NCBI GenBank assembly: GCA_011799875.1
Contig: CM022298.1
Span: forward strand, 50,664,749 to 50,728,748
Source of the DNA: Thinopyrum elongatum
Lineage: Eukaryota > Streptophyta > Magnoliopsida > Poales > Poaceae
DNA length: 64,000 nucleotides
Direction of reading: 5' to 3'
Part shown: in pieces, positions 23,831-35,318 of the stretch
Numbering within the stretch: position 1 is the stretch's first letter
How the letters are laid out: the number at the start of each line of letters is the position of its first letter
The notes under the pieces: model-generated
What the model was told of the DNA's origin: nothing
Database searches by the model: none
What the model saw: the letters and a program-made list of their open reading frames with translations, nothing else
Translations under genes and position numbers: made by a program

Positions 23831-26800
23831 TCATCTCTTCTTCAGCAGAATCATTGCCACAAATGCAACAATCCTGAAGAGCAGACCATACATGAACAGA
23901 ACCACAATACAGAGTTGGTAGTTGTGAATATTGAAACCACTCCTGAACAGCAAGCCGCAGCGAGTTATTAGCCAAACTCCAGGATACCTGAAAGAAAACA
24001 GAGTAGCAAAAAAGTGAGCATGAATGGAAGTTTACAGACTCCATAACGCGACAATCTCGCATTTGGATGCAGTATTTATTGACAGGTGTTCATGAGAAAG
24101 AACTAACCTTTTTGCGTTTGCAATTATGAAGCCCTCTAGTGCCCACTTTGGATAGCTCATATTCTTCAGGAATGTAGGGGTAGTCCTTTGTGTGGATAAC
24201 AAGGTCAGAACAACAGGTATCAATGCAGAACACTGCAGGAAAAAAAAAACAGGTGAGTTAGTCTCTGTATACGTGACGAATCATCGGGTGAGAAGCTGGA
24301 CAGTATGATTAATCGGCACGATACGTACCAGCTGCGCCGAGCCAGGATTGAAACAGATGGCGAAAGTGTATCCTATCCCAGTCACACAATATACAAGTGC
24401 GAGGAGTATGACGTAATTACTGCCAATTGATGATCTCGGATTGTTGAAGTAGTAAAACATGGAGAGGTAAATGATTGGCTTCAAAGCTGTGTTGAAATGA
24501 TCGATTGTATCCCTGGCAAGAAAGTATGCCAATGCGCTCATCCCAGATTCTCTTTCCCTCAAGTACTGCAATCGCTCAAGTGAAAATGATCGTAATGCTG
24601 CAATCTTGCACAGAAGAGCTGCACCATGGATTCATGGTATCTTAAGTCAGAGAGCTTTCACAAGGTTAGGTGTAACAAGGTGCTGTCCGAATAATGGAAC
24701 TTACAAACGGCAATGATAGTGTAAATATAGCCAGGCATCCCAAATGTCGGGTCACTGAGTTTTGCAATTGTCCCCAAGCAGATCCCAGCTAGACCTAGTA
24801 TCAGGAAATCAACCCCAAGCAGTCTGCCTTCACGCAGCCGCTGTTTCGTAACTCTGCAAGGAAATGCATGAAGTAACAACTGATCAGATATGCATTCAAA
24901 ATTTTCAGAAGAAGCTTGTAACTCTATATACTGAGTGTACCTTCCGAGGAAGAACTTGTATTGCTTTAGGATTCCTGGTGTTCTTCTGCTGGACAGATCA
25001 CCAGGTTTCGACAAACGGTGCTCAAGACGGTTGCGTTCTTGTGCAAAAGCGTTACTTACCCCTGCAGGGAGGCAATGAGGGGTTGATCCAGACATTGAAC
25101 GATTGATATCAACGTCCGGGCTTTGCTCACCCATTGCCTTGAGATCATCTTTCATGTCACTTGGCACTTCGTAGCCATTGTACAGCATCCAGTGCACCGG
25201 TAAATGCTTCGCCTTAATGCCTGACTCAGGCTTCACAATGCCTTCAAGAATGTCAATGTAATGGTCTGGCGGGTTTACACGGTCGGGGACATGAATTCCA
25301 AGAGTTGAGAAGTAGTCCTCAATGGTCTTGATGGGACCATTGTAAACAATAAGGCCTCCTTTTGCCAGAAGTATCAAATCATCAAACATGTTGTACAATG
25401 TATAGCTGAAGAATGTACAAAAGAACATATAAGAAACCTTTCAGAAAGATCAGAGTTATCTCCAGGAAAATAAATATTGGCTCGAGAACTACCTCGGTTG
25501 GTGAACAACGGCACAGATGTTCACCCCTTCAAGTGCCTCGTGACGAAGAGCCTTGAGGAGCAGCTGCGACGAGGAACTGTCCAGGCCAGAGGTTGGTTCA
25601 TCCAGGATCAGAAGAGATGGCTCCATCACCATCTCAATCCCCACATTGACACGCTTCCTCTGCCCGCCAGAGATCCCGCGCTTCTCCACCGTCCCAACCA
25701 CCGAATTTCTGACCCCCTGAAGGTCCAGGGACTCTATAACCCTCTCCACAATGAGAACCCTGTCACGGTGTGACATTCTCGCAGGGAGCCTGAAGGGTTA
25801 CAATAGAAATGCTAAGAAACTGATGATATAATTATTCCTGAAAGTGTATCCGATGTACAACCATTATTACCTGCAATTTGCGCTGAACCAAAGGTTCTCC
25901 TCCACAGTTAAGTTCCCATGAACGACGTCGTCTTGAGGGACAAAGCCAATGATCTTCTTGTAAGAACGTATACTTCCCTGCGCTCCATTAACAAGGACAG
26001 AACCAGTCACTTGATAACCGGTTACCTTCCCGGCCACAGCATTAAGGAATGTTGTCTTGCCGGCTCCAGAGGGGCCCATGACGGCGGTGACACGACCTGG
26101 CTGGAGTTCGCCTGTGACAGACCTCAACAGCTTCCTTTTTCCAAGTGACAATGTCAGGTTCTTGAACTCAACCTTGAGCAAAGGCCTAGTCATCTCCTTC
26201 TGTTGCTCCTTCACCTTGGCAATCACTCCGGTGAAGGACATGTTCTTGTTCTCTTCCTGCCTGGCCTTCTCCAACTCTATCTCGCCATACGCATACTTGA
26301 ATATTTGAGTTTGAGTAGATCTGTGCTTGCCTTTGGGTGCCGGTTTGTCATTGGTAGCAACAACTTCTCCATCGTTGCTTATGTCCATGACAACCGAAGG
26401 CATGACTTCGGATATCTCGCTTGTGTTCTGAGCTGAAAACACCGCGGAGTCTGACATTTCATGTGGCCCGGTCAAACCCATCAGGCGCGCTTCCTGCACC
26501 CTGTGGCTAGAATTCTCGAGATCTGCCTGCTGACGAAAGGATCTCCTGCGTGAAAACGTGCGTGACAGATGGTCCTGCACGCCGGTCACATGTTTCCTCG
26601 CGATCTGTTTGGCCGCCTTCCATCCCTGGTGAGCCCTGAGCTGCTGCCGAGCAAGCTGAATCGCGTTCTCCCTCGACCTCGCTTTCCTCCGTTCACGAAT
26701 GGTGAGGAACTGACCTGAGCAGTTGTACACGACCAAGAGCGACACGCCTATTATACCCTGCATCAAGTAGCAAGCCTGAGTTTGGTACTCCATGGTGCAA

Positions 26801-29350
26801 ACACGGCACCTGGTAAGCTAGCAAAATATTGAAAATGCTGAAAAAGCATCACAGGATTTACCACTAAGCAAGCGCCCAAAATGATGACGTTTTCATTCTC
26901 TTCGTTTTCCTTACAAGAGCCTTTTATGAAGCATTCTGAATTTTTAAACCAAAGTCAGCTTATCCAAGAGTAAATACAATACAATGATGGCATCATCAAA
27001 GATGAAACTGCAGTGAAGGTATGCTGATTGTGCTCACCCTTTTCTGTGGTGGAACCCAGTTTGCAATAATGCCTGCAGAGGAAACAACCAAGAAACAAGT
27101 TAAAAACATATTCTGCAGTGTGTATGACGTGAGATAGAGACGCCGTAGGATTAGATCATTACCCACTGCTACAGGACAATTTGGATGTTGTGCTTGGGCA
27201 GTGGTAACCAGCAGGACAGAAGATTTCTTCGGTGCTCCCAAAATCAGCCCATTTGTCAGCGCCACCGCAGCCATTGGTTGAGTTTGGAGTTATCTGGTAC
27301 TTGTATCTGAGAGAGATAAATTTAGCAACTCAGCTAACATGGCTTCTGCATTTTTCTATCATGAAACAAAATGCCTAAACAAATATACAAAGAGGACATC
27401 TTACGGATCACAAAGACCAGTGGTTGAGTTCCCTTTGGCACGCGGACAGTACGATCCCAACGGACAAGCTATATAGACAGAGGAGACACAAAGCTCGAGT
27501 CATTTCACAATCCGATGCATGATCTTTGCTGCAAATTTCAGTTCATAGCAAATACAGTTACTTGGAAGTGTCCGAAGAAAACTCACGCAGCATGCAGGTG
27601 AGGCCACGGGGACAGAAGAAGCCCTCGCAACACGCCTGGCAGTTTGTAGCTCTCAGCGGGATGGTGTCGTTGTCGTTGGCGACAGGTATTGGACCAACAG
27701 AGCAAGCCCACCCTGGCTCACAACCCGGCGACCAAGCGGAGATGCCACAGTTGATGTTCGTCTCCAGGAAGAGGTTTTTCTCGCCTTTGGGGTTATACAG
27801 GCTTGTGAAGTAGAATTTCGCTTCTGCCGGCGTGCATAAGCGCTGCGGCATGTCACCTGAGTGAGTGCATCATTCACACATCAGACACCTTACTCATTAT
27901 CTGAAACAAGTCTCTTTCTGTATGATACAATGTGAAAAGGATGTGACTCTAGACCTAATAACAACATTACATGATACTGGTGGTAACAGTTTTCCGCCCA
28001 CAGCAAAGGGATTTTTCAGTTGGGAACCCGGGATGTTCTTTTCCCCCAAAAATAATAATGTGAAAATGTAAAATAAAATAAGAAGGTCAGATTTGTCAGA
28101 AAAGATGGTAAGTCGAACTAGTGGCTAAAACGGTCAGATTTGTCGAAGTCCCATTCAAGTACGTATGATTTAACAAATACTGTAATTGTTTACTCTTAGT
28201 CTTAGGAGCTCCACCTGTGATGACCACCTAATACCAAGTCTCTATCAGACCCTTCCAACTCGAGAAAATGCGCCGTAGAAGAGTTCAATTCCAAAAGAAA
28301 CCGTCTCAATCTACACATGTTGCTTCCCACACACAGTGCCACTTTGCAATACCAGGGAGTTTGCAGTTTTGTTTGGACAAGGACATGAGAACGGAAAACC
28401 AGAGCTGGGTATTCCAAGTTTGTTACCCGTGCTAACACATTATTGTTGCATTGACGGTACCATCTCCAAATACTTTCTTTGTCCCAAAATAAGTGATTTA
28501 ATTTTTTTATTTTTACGAATAATAAGTATAATTTGGAACGGAATTTGCTAGCAAAAAAAAACAAATTTTGTAGTAGGAACAAAATGTGAGCAATACCATC
28601 CGTGTCGACAAAATATACTATTTGAAAGCGATAGAGGCTATAGATAGCTGGGCGCATTGGACCGGAGCATACGGATGCGATCCAGTCAAAAGGACCGGAC
28701 ACAGGTTAGCCGTCGCTAGCAAGTATTTAATTCGAGACTGACTGTGTGTAGCCAAAGAGAATCCTCAAGCGCAGAATTGAAAAATCAAGAAAGGGGAAGC
28801 AAAACGCGGCAAGGGAACTAGTGGTAGTGGTCAATCTGCCCAATCGAACCCAAATCAACAACAGCCAGCAAGGAAGAAGCAATTCAGCAAACACATGAGC
28901 TGCACGCACGCACGAGTGAATGGAAATGGATGGATCACCTCTGGTGTCGTCGAGGCAGCGCTGCAGGAAGCCGAGGTCGGAGGTGTAGTTGAAGGCCCCG
29001 TTCCAGTCGTCCTGCCTGCGGAAACGGAAACCACCGGCAGAGCCAGGATGAGTAGACGCCTCCTGCGAGCGGAGAAGGGAAAGAAGAGAGCAATCTTCCG
29101 GCCGGGGAGCAATCTTCCTGACTGAGAGGGAGACTCACGTGTCGGAGACGCAGAAGCTGAAGCGGTCGGAGATGGTCCTGGCGACGTCGTTGGTGAGCCC
29201 CGTGAGCTGCGCCTGCACGCCCCTCATCTCCGGCGGCAGCGGAGGGGCCGGCCGCTGCCCGCTGGCACCCCCGGCGAACAGCGCGAGCAGCAGGAGCAGG
29301 ACCGGCACGGCGACCCGCCGCCGGTACCGCGAGTGCCCGGCATCGCGCAT
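23831..29350 (-). CDS. ABC transporter G family, ABCG24/28-like (WBC type), fourteen exons
   Basis: Exons (minus): 29350-29139, 29015-28939, 27856-27587, 27468-27405, 27306-27163, 27072-27038, 26935-26862, 26757-25871, 25789-25493, 25405-24941, 24853-24705, 24618-24329, 24232-24108, 23987-23831. All boundaries are GT..AG and in phase; 3246 nt encode 1081 aa with no stop. Domains: signal peptide (1-31), Cys-rich extracellular region (to about 280), TM helix (about 284-303), basic linker, then a nucleotide-binding domain with Walker [10 protein letters not shown] at 520-528, signature SGGQRKR from 628, Walker B LLILDE at 647-652 and H-loop VVHQPS. The membrane domain runs from about 842 to the end. 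Size and order match Arabidopsis ABCG24/ABCG28; half-transporters of this group act as dimers, and ABCG28 is linked to pollen-tube tip growth. Substrate here is unknown. An ATG at 29500 is in frame but would put 50 residues before the signal peptide. Confidence 0.93.
28465..28545. mobile_element. Stowaway-like MITE fragment in transporter intron 2
   Basis: ATACTTTCTTTGTCCCAAAA followed by TAAGTGATTTAA resembles one end of a Stowaway element. The opposite end is not recognisable. It lies in the 1.08-kb intron 2 (28938-27857). Confidence 0.35.
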
Positions 29351-30980
29351 TCCGGGACAGAGGAGGAGCGGGCAAGCAGCGGAGAGCCGGGGAGAGGGGG
29401 CTGGTACTGGAGCTGTGGGAGGCGTAGGGAAGAAAAGAGAGGGGAGACGGTGAAAAATGAGTAGACATGATGTGATTTTAAACGCCTCCGCGCACGGCAC
29501 AGTGTACTCACGAACGCACGCACACGGTTTGAATATTCAGCCGAGAGGCAGAGGAATGGTGGGGGAGGGAGGAGCACGTTGAGGTTGAGCCTGCCAGCCG
29601 CCGGTGTCATCTGCTCGCGCGGGGTGGAATGGAATCGATGGATGGATAAACAAACCAACGGTTTGATGATCCGGTGGCCGGGGTTGGTGGCGGGGCAGCT
29701 TGCTCGGCTTTTTGGCCTGGATCTGTCCGTGGAGGGAATTTCATAGTATCTTACGTTTTTACCATGTGCTTGATTGATGTGTCTGACGTGGCTTTATCTT
29801 TACATTCCGTCTATTTTTTTGCCTTGAAAATGACCCAGATCTATTATCAAAGTTCACCCAAGGACAAATCACTTAAAAATTACATCGAGATTTTGAGACC
29901 GCCGAACGATTGCTACCGCCGCCAGAACAACATTTTTCGCTTTGCTCCTGCAGAAACAACATTGTTTTATACAATAATTCTTTTCCCAGTCAGATAATGT
30001 ATGGTCCCTCGCAACAACGAGAAACGGTTTTGATGATGACATGGCAACAGATTTGCACATGTGGCAGCCTACTCCTGCATGATTTTTGAGAGAGAAATAG
30101 GAAGGATAGGAGGTGAAAGCAGTCAGGAAAACTATTTTGAAAAACAAGCAAGTTTTTGGTTGAAGCTGCTCAATCTTTAGAGATTTTTTAGCAACTCAAT
30201 ACGAGATATTTTGGAAAACCACGCATGGAATTGGGTAGAGTAACTAAAGTTTTTTTCTTCTTCAAGTTTTAACTTCTCTTATTTTCTCGATACCTTTTTC
30301 TAGCATATTCATGAATTCTCATAATAATTCCAATTTTATTTATGGTTTTCCCATTTCCCTGCAAATCTTCTCATTACATCTTTTTCTCCATACAAATAAA
30401 TCCTATTTGCTTACTAGATTTTATTATCACCCCCCCCCCCCAACACACACACACAATTATACTTGAGTTGTTAAAAATGACATAAAACATGTTTTTTTAT
30501 TTCTTTCAGATATCATTTTTCTTCTAGATTTGTGTTTTTGTTTTGTTGTTGATTGAGCTTTTCATAAAAAAAAAATTACCCAATATTTATGTTGATGGGC
30601 CAAACTTTGAGCTTGTAGTCAAAGCCTCATGCTACTCAGGTATGAACGTAAGCTAGTGAAGCTTCCCGCTACTAGACAGGGTCACAAATGTCACCTTTCC
30701 TTTTCTTAACAGCAAGTTAACTGATACAAGTCAATATCATCGATAGGAGACTATGTATATGTCTAAAGCAATCTTCGTTTTGGCATGGAGCTGGTCAAAG
30801 AGATCCTCACATATTCCAGCAAAAGAAAAGAAAAAGGATCATTGTATAGATGATTTGCCTAGAAAGTGTTTCGCCTTGACTTGGTTTAGACTACATGCAG
30901 CACGTGACTGCACCCTGGATGACCATATCAAGCACCCCCGATGGAAACAAGTGTTCAAACTTCAATAAAACGGGCGGACA
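29351..30980. other. transporter promoter side and intergenic DNA
   Basis: The first 110 bases above the start are CT-rich on the coding strand, as in many plant leaders. No convincing TATA box was found. Further right is AT-rich sequence with a C run followed by CA repeats at 30430-30455. No gene is recognised. Confidence 0.4.
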
Positions 30981-32690
30981 TTTGAACCACCCTCGTTCCG
31001 TCTTCCCCGGTGGCTCGAGAGAAAACCTAAGTCCTCCCTCCCCCCTCCTTGTCTCGCCATCGCCGAAGGGCGCCCCTCGTCGAAGCTTGGGGTGACCCCA
31101 AGGAAGGAGGCCACAGAGCACTTGGTTCCCATCGACGTGGCCTGTCCCCCCCCCCCCCCCCCCCCCCCCCCCTCCTCCCTGGAGACTCGTTTCTCCAGCT
31201 GTTGCATCAACCCTTAGTCCGCGACTGCCCTTCTCTTCAAGTGCTTGACCCCTGACGGCTCGGCTAGTCTCTCCTCTTGTTGCATGTGCTGCTACTGGCC
31301 AGGGTGCATGAGGTTGCTCGGAAGTGGTGTAGGCGCTGGATCCGGCCGGGTCACGTCACGACAGTGCTAGCTGGGGCGCCTGGGCATGCCTCTAGGGTGG
31401 GGTGCATGCTGCTCTCCTCATCTTCGACGGCGCCTCCCTTCGGGCTGCGATGATGACTTTGACGCGGCGGTCTGGTGGGGTCACGACGGTTGATTCCCTA
31501 GTGATGTCTGCCTATGGTGGCGTGGCGGGCGCGTGAGGCTTCGTGACGGGCCCATTGCTGGTGTGGCTCTAGCCCCGATGACCCTGGACCTGTGTCCTCC
31601 AGCATCCAGACTCACTGGCGTCCTTTGCTCACGTGACTCCGCCCCCGGCGTCCTGGAAGCTATGTCCCTTCCAGCTTCTTCGACTAGTGGAAGTCCTGGC
31701 GGCTTCAGCCCCGACGACTCAGTTCTTCGTTCCCCACCAATTCTTGGCTCGCGGGCGTCGTCGGTTGCCATCGCATCACCTGCGCTGGCTCTTTCCGCAT
31801 CGCCTCCTCCCCAACCCCGTCCACCTCCATGCCTCATCCTTCCGCTAGATCCAATGCTAGCGAGTCTAGCAACGCCCAGTGCAACCCTCGGGTAACGAGT
31901 GCAGCCCCCTTCCTAAGGTAGTGGTTCTGACTAGCGATCTAACTTCCTCATTTCCGGATCCTGATCCAACACCTATGGGATTACTTAGACTCAGGATACG
32001 GCGAAATCCCTACTCGGCCATCCATTGCTGGCAGTGGCCACACTCGCGGGGGCCATTCCCTTCTTGGAGGCGCTGCCATGATCTTTATTTGTGCCCCTCT
32101 TCAAGCACCATCGAAACCCTATGTCCGATTCTTTCGATTGGATGGACATGGCGTCACAACGTCGTTCCCCTTCATGAAGGGGCTGTCTTGTTCGCCGGCA
32201 GCATCCCCGGTGTTGCATTTGGAGATGTTGGACATCGTCCAGGTTTGGCCCGCCTCTCAAGGTGTGGGCATTTGAGGCGCTATGCACGACTTCGCTGGTG
32301 CCTCCCTCATGGCTTTGGCCTGCAGCCGAGCCGGGTCATGTGGCTCACTTGCCGATCTCTTGGACTTCTTGGCAGGGGTACATTGATGCAATCGAGTTTG
32401 GAGCCGTGGCTGCGCGACGGAGGTGCCTCGTGATGGTCATGGCGCGGTTTGCTTATCCCAAGTTATGTCTCCTCGCCTTCCATGGCTGGAGTCCGGGCTA
32501 GGCAGATTTAGCCCTGTTGTATCCTTTGTTCGGTCTGTGCAACCCTTGTCTCTTTGCTCCGGCATCATGCCAACATCTTCTTGCAATCATGTCATGTGTT
32601 GTATCATTTTCTGTATCTATTCTAATTCTTTTTATCAATAAAATGATATGCAACCTTTGCGTATTGAGGATTAACTTGGATAAGCCTCGA
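30981..32690. repeat. GC-rich LINE/retroposon-like block
   Basis: A 1.7-kb GC-rich block, ending TTTTTATCAATAAAATGATA and TGCAACCTTTGCGTATT near 32630-32670. That is the style of Triticeae non-LTR retroelement 3' ends, with a polyadenylation-like AATAAA. Overlapping ORFs exist in several frames on both strands but none shows a domain. Related wording (GTTCCCTTCTTGAAGGC and variants) occurs in the block at 4.6 kb. Confidence 0.4.
31146..31172 (+). repeat. 27-base C homopolymer
   Basis: An uninterrupted run of C. Its length is likely unreliable in any sequencing read. Confidence 0.9.
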
Positions 32691-33199
32691 GTCCGATGCC
32701 TCGTGCGTCTCCGGTTTATATTTTTTTTTTCCAGTTGCAGAAATCAAATCAATCGGTGAGCCGGCAGTTGCTTCGGGGAGCTTTCTCAGGGTTCGACTTT
32801 TCTCGGTGGCGAGTCACGGCTAGCTCATGGGGAGATCTGTATCATCGCCTGATACTTTCCCCCTCCGTCCTCCATGTGCTGCGTCAAGGACTGCGTTTCT
32901 CTCCATGAAACATTGATTAATCTTGCTTACGACAAACTCAGATTCTTTCTACTACTGTCTGTCAGTTTTATAAACCTTCTAATAAAACGCCTGCGTCATG
33001 CAATACGCACGCAAGAATGATAGTGACGAGAGCATCAAACGTGTCGTGCGTGTGTATGTATGTATGTAGATCGATTGGATCGATGAGCACCATTATCGGT
33101 GCCGCGAGAACAAATGGCAGAGGGTCGATGCGCCATCTCGGTCGGTTGTTAATTCAAATCATTTGACGGCCCCGGAGAGACGGACACAATTCGAAACTA
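32691..33199. other. intergenic, no gene recognised
   Basis: A T-run near 32720, GC-rich flanks and short ATGTATGT repeats near 33055. Nothing else identifiable. Confidence 0.4.
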
Positions 33200-33349
33200 C
33201 TACCCCTGTTTTTAAATATAAGTCTTTTAAGAGATTTCAACGCAGACTACATGCGAAGCAAAATAAGTGAATCTACACTAAAAAATATGTCTATATACAT
33301 CCGTATGTAGTTCCTATTGAAACCTCTAAAAAAATTTAAACGGAGGGAG
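33200..33349. mobile_element. Stowaway (Tc1/mariner) MITE, 150 bp
   Basis: The left end CTACCCCTGTTTTTAAATAT and the right end AAACGGAGGGAG are imperfect inverted termini. The interior GACTACATGCG...ATCCGTATGTAGT is typical of Thalos/Athos-like Stowaway elements. The left TA target base pair is kept and the right one has changed to CA. Confidence 0.75.
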
Positions 33350-33540
33350 CACTCGACGAACGGTCCTTGCACGATCGATGATCCAAAGGTGCAAATCCAC
33401 GCATCAAAAGTGACATCGGGCAGTATCTGTCGTGTTCATATCAATTCCGAATGTGATGAAGGCTCAGCTGGCTCTGTCGTGCAAAAACCGTGTAGGGACT
33501 GTCGTCTGTGAGGCAATGCTCCACAGAGTTTCACCCTCCT
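33350..33540. other. insertion flank of the large CACTA
   Basis: Unique-looking sequence with no gene. Its last three bases, CCT (33538-33540), are the predicted left target duplication of the CACTA element. Confidence 0.4.
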
Positions 33541-34100
33541 CACTACCAGAATTTATCTAGTTGCCGACGGCCTCATCTATGCCGACGGCGCCCGTCGGCA
33601 TAAATGGACATATGCCGACGGCCAAGGGCAGGCCGTAGGCGTAGAATAGCCGTCGGCATATGTGTATCTATGCCGACGGGGGCCGTCGGCATATTACGGC
33701 AGTCGGGACAGCTCGCGGTACGCCTACGGGGACCGTCGGCATAGACGAGGCCGTCGGCATAGAAAGGGCCCACCTACCTGATCAGCGGCGACCGTTTGAC
33801 GGCGTCAAAACTACGCCGACGGGGGCTAACGTCGGCCGTCGGCATAACTATGCCGATGCCGACGGCTAGGCCGTCGGCATAGAATTGCTGACATCACCGA
33901 TCCGCGCCGTCGACACGTCATCGATCCGAGGGAGTGAGGGCCCGTGGTGTGGCAGAGATATGCCGACGGCATAGCCGTCGGCATAGTCCTGGCCCATGCC
34001 ATCTGCCACATCATCGATCCGCGTGCAATGCCACGTCATCGATCCGTGGGATTGTAGCTCCGTGTGCGCAGCTATGCCGACGGCCTTGCCGTCGGCATAC
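33541..34100. repeat. CACTA subterminal repeats, TATGCCGACGGC palindromes
   Basis: At least fifteen copies of (C)TATGCCGACGGC or its complement GCCGTCGGCATAG, many paired head-to-head as palindromes (33579, 33669, 33834, 33959 and 34073). In En/Spm-type elements such clustered motifs are bound by the small TNPA-like protein to synapse the ends. The peptides with YADG repeats read from this DNA are not real. Confidence 0.8.
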
Positions 34101-34106
34101 CTTTAT

Positions 34107-34206
34107 TTTTTTTATTTTTAGTTTATATATTTATTATTTTGTATTTTTTCACAACATAAATGTGCCTTATCTAAACAAAAAACATACCCCGATGGTATAT
34201 CGATTG
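34107..34206 (+). repeat. left inverted arm bounding the tandem array
   Basis: AT-rich arm ending TTTTTTCACAACATAAATGT ... GATGGTATATCGATTG. Its reverse complement is at 59812-59925. The 323-bp array starts directly after 34206. Confidence 0.85.
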
Positions 34207-35318
34207 CCCCCCTCACGGACGTCACTGCCGCCGTGTCACGGAGGGGGGAAACGGTCGACATGGAGGGAATCTGGTTAGAGGGGGGATTCGGGGTGGCCTT
34301 CGGGGTGTAGCTATGCTACCGAAACATCGCATGGGTCCCGATGCATGTGTGAAAGTGTTCTGGCATGCGCAGACGCCCGTCTTGGGGCTCCATGGTGTGG
34401 CCCCCTCCACGGAAGGCAGAGCCGCCGTCACTTGGAGGGGGGGGGGGATGGTGCGGGTGCGGTGGAACCGGAGGGAATCTAGTGTTGGGTTGGGTCCAGA
34501 CCGTGTTCGGGGATGTTGCTATGGGCTGACCTATCGCAACCAGCTGGAAGAGTCCCACGGGCAAAGACCGTCCGGCGAAAGTCAAAGGGCTAGATCTACT
34601 GGTCAACTAGGATCGGGGGGCCTTCGGGGTGTGACTAGCCACCGAAACATCGACGGGTCCCGATGCATGTGTGAAAGTGTTCTCGCATGCGTAGACGCCC
34701 GTCTTGGGGCTCCATGGTGTGGCCCCCTCCACGGAAGGCAGAGCCGCCGTCACTTGGAGGGGGGGATGGTGGTGCGGGTGCGGTGGAAACCGAGGGAATC
34801 TAGTGTTGGGTTGGGTCCAGACCGTGTTCGGGGATGTGCTATGGGCTGACCTATCGCAACCGGTGGAGAGTCCACCGGTCAAAGCCCGTCCGGCGAAAGT
34901 CAAAGGGCTAGATCTACTGGTCAACTAGGATTCGGGTGGCCTTCGGGTGTAGCTATGCCACCGAAACATCGCACGGGTCCGATGCATGTGTGAAAGTGTT
35001 CCGCATGCGTAGACGCCCGTCTTGGGGTCGTGGTGTGGCCCCCCTCCACGGAAGGCAGAGCAGCCGTCACTTAGAGGGGGGATGGTGCGGGTGCGGTGGA
35101 ACCGGAGGGAATCTAGTGTTGGGTTGGGTCCAGACCGTGTTCGGGGATGTGCATGGGCTGACCTATCGCAACAGGTGGAAGAGTCCACCGTCAAAGCCCG
35201 TCCGGCGAAAGTCAAAGGGCTAGATCTACTGGTCAACTGGGATTCGGGGTGGCCTTCGGGGTGTAGCTATGCCACCGAAACATCGCACGGGTCCCGATGC
35301 ATGTGTGAAGTGTTTCTC
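34207..35318 (+). repeat. 323-bp tandem repeat array, segment 1 (about 3.3 units)
   Basis: The first unit is degenerate (34207-34280). Regular units follow with landmarks GATTCGGGGTGGCCTTCGGG, GATGCATGTGTGAAAGTGTT, GCGTAGACGCCCGTCTTGGG and GTTGGGTTGGGTCCAGACCG. The period is 323 bp, measured on the clean copies at 57498/57821 and 58771/59094. From about 34600 the units carry scattered single-base deletions. Non-coding: 323 is not a multiple of three. Confidence 0.85.

Noticed and set aside
28202..28702. 166-aa ORF in the ABCG region
   Set aside because: It lies inside intron 2 of the transporter, has no domain and overlaps a MITE fragment.
29351..29500. Upstream in-frame ATG at 29500 for the ABCG transporter
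   Set aside because: It would place 50 residues before a clear signal peptide; the CT-rich DNA looks like a leader. RNA 5' ends would settle this.
31481..32433. Several 100-180 aa ORFs in GC-rich DNA
   Set aside because: Multiple frames on both strands are open at once, with no conserved motif and LINE-like 3' features. Read as retroposon DNA.
33573..34278. ORFs with repeated YADG peptides
   Set aside because: They are translations of the CACTA subterminal palindromes.
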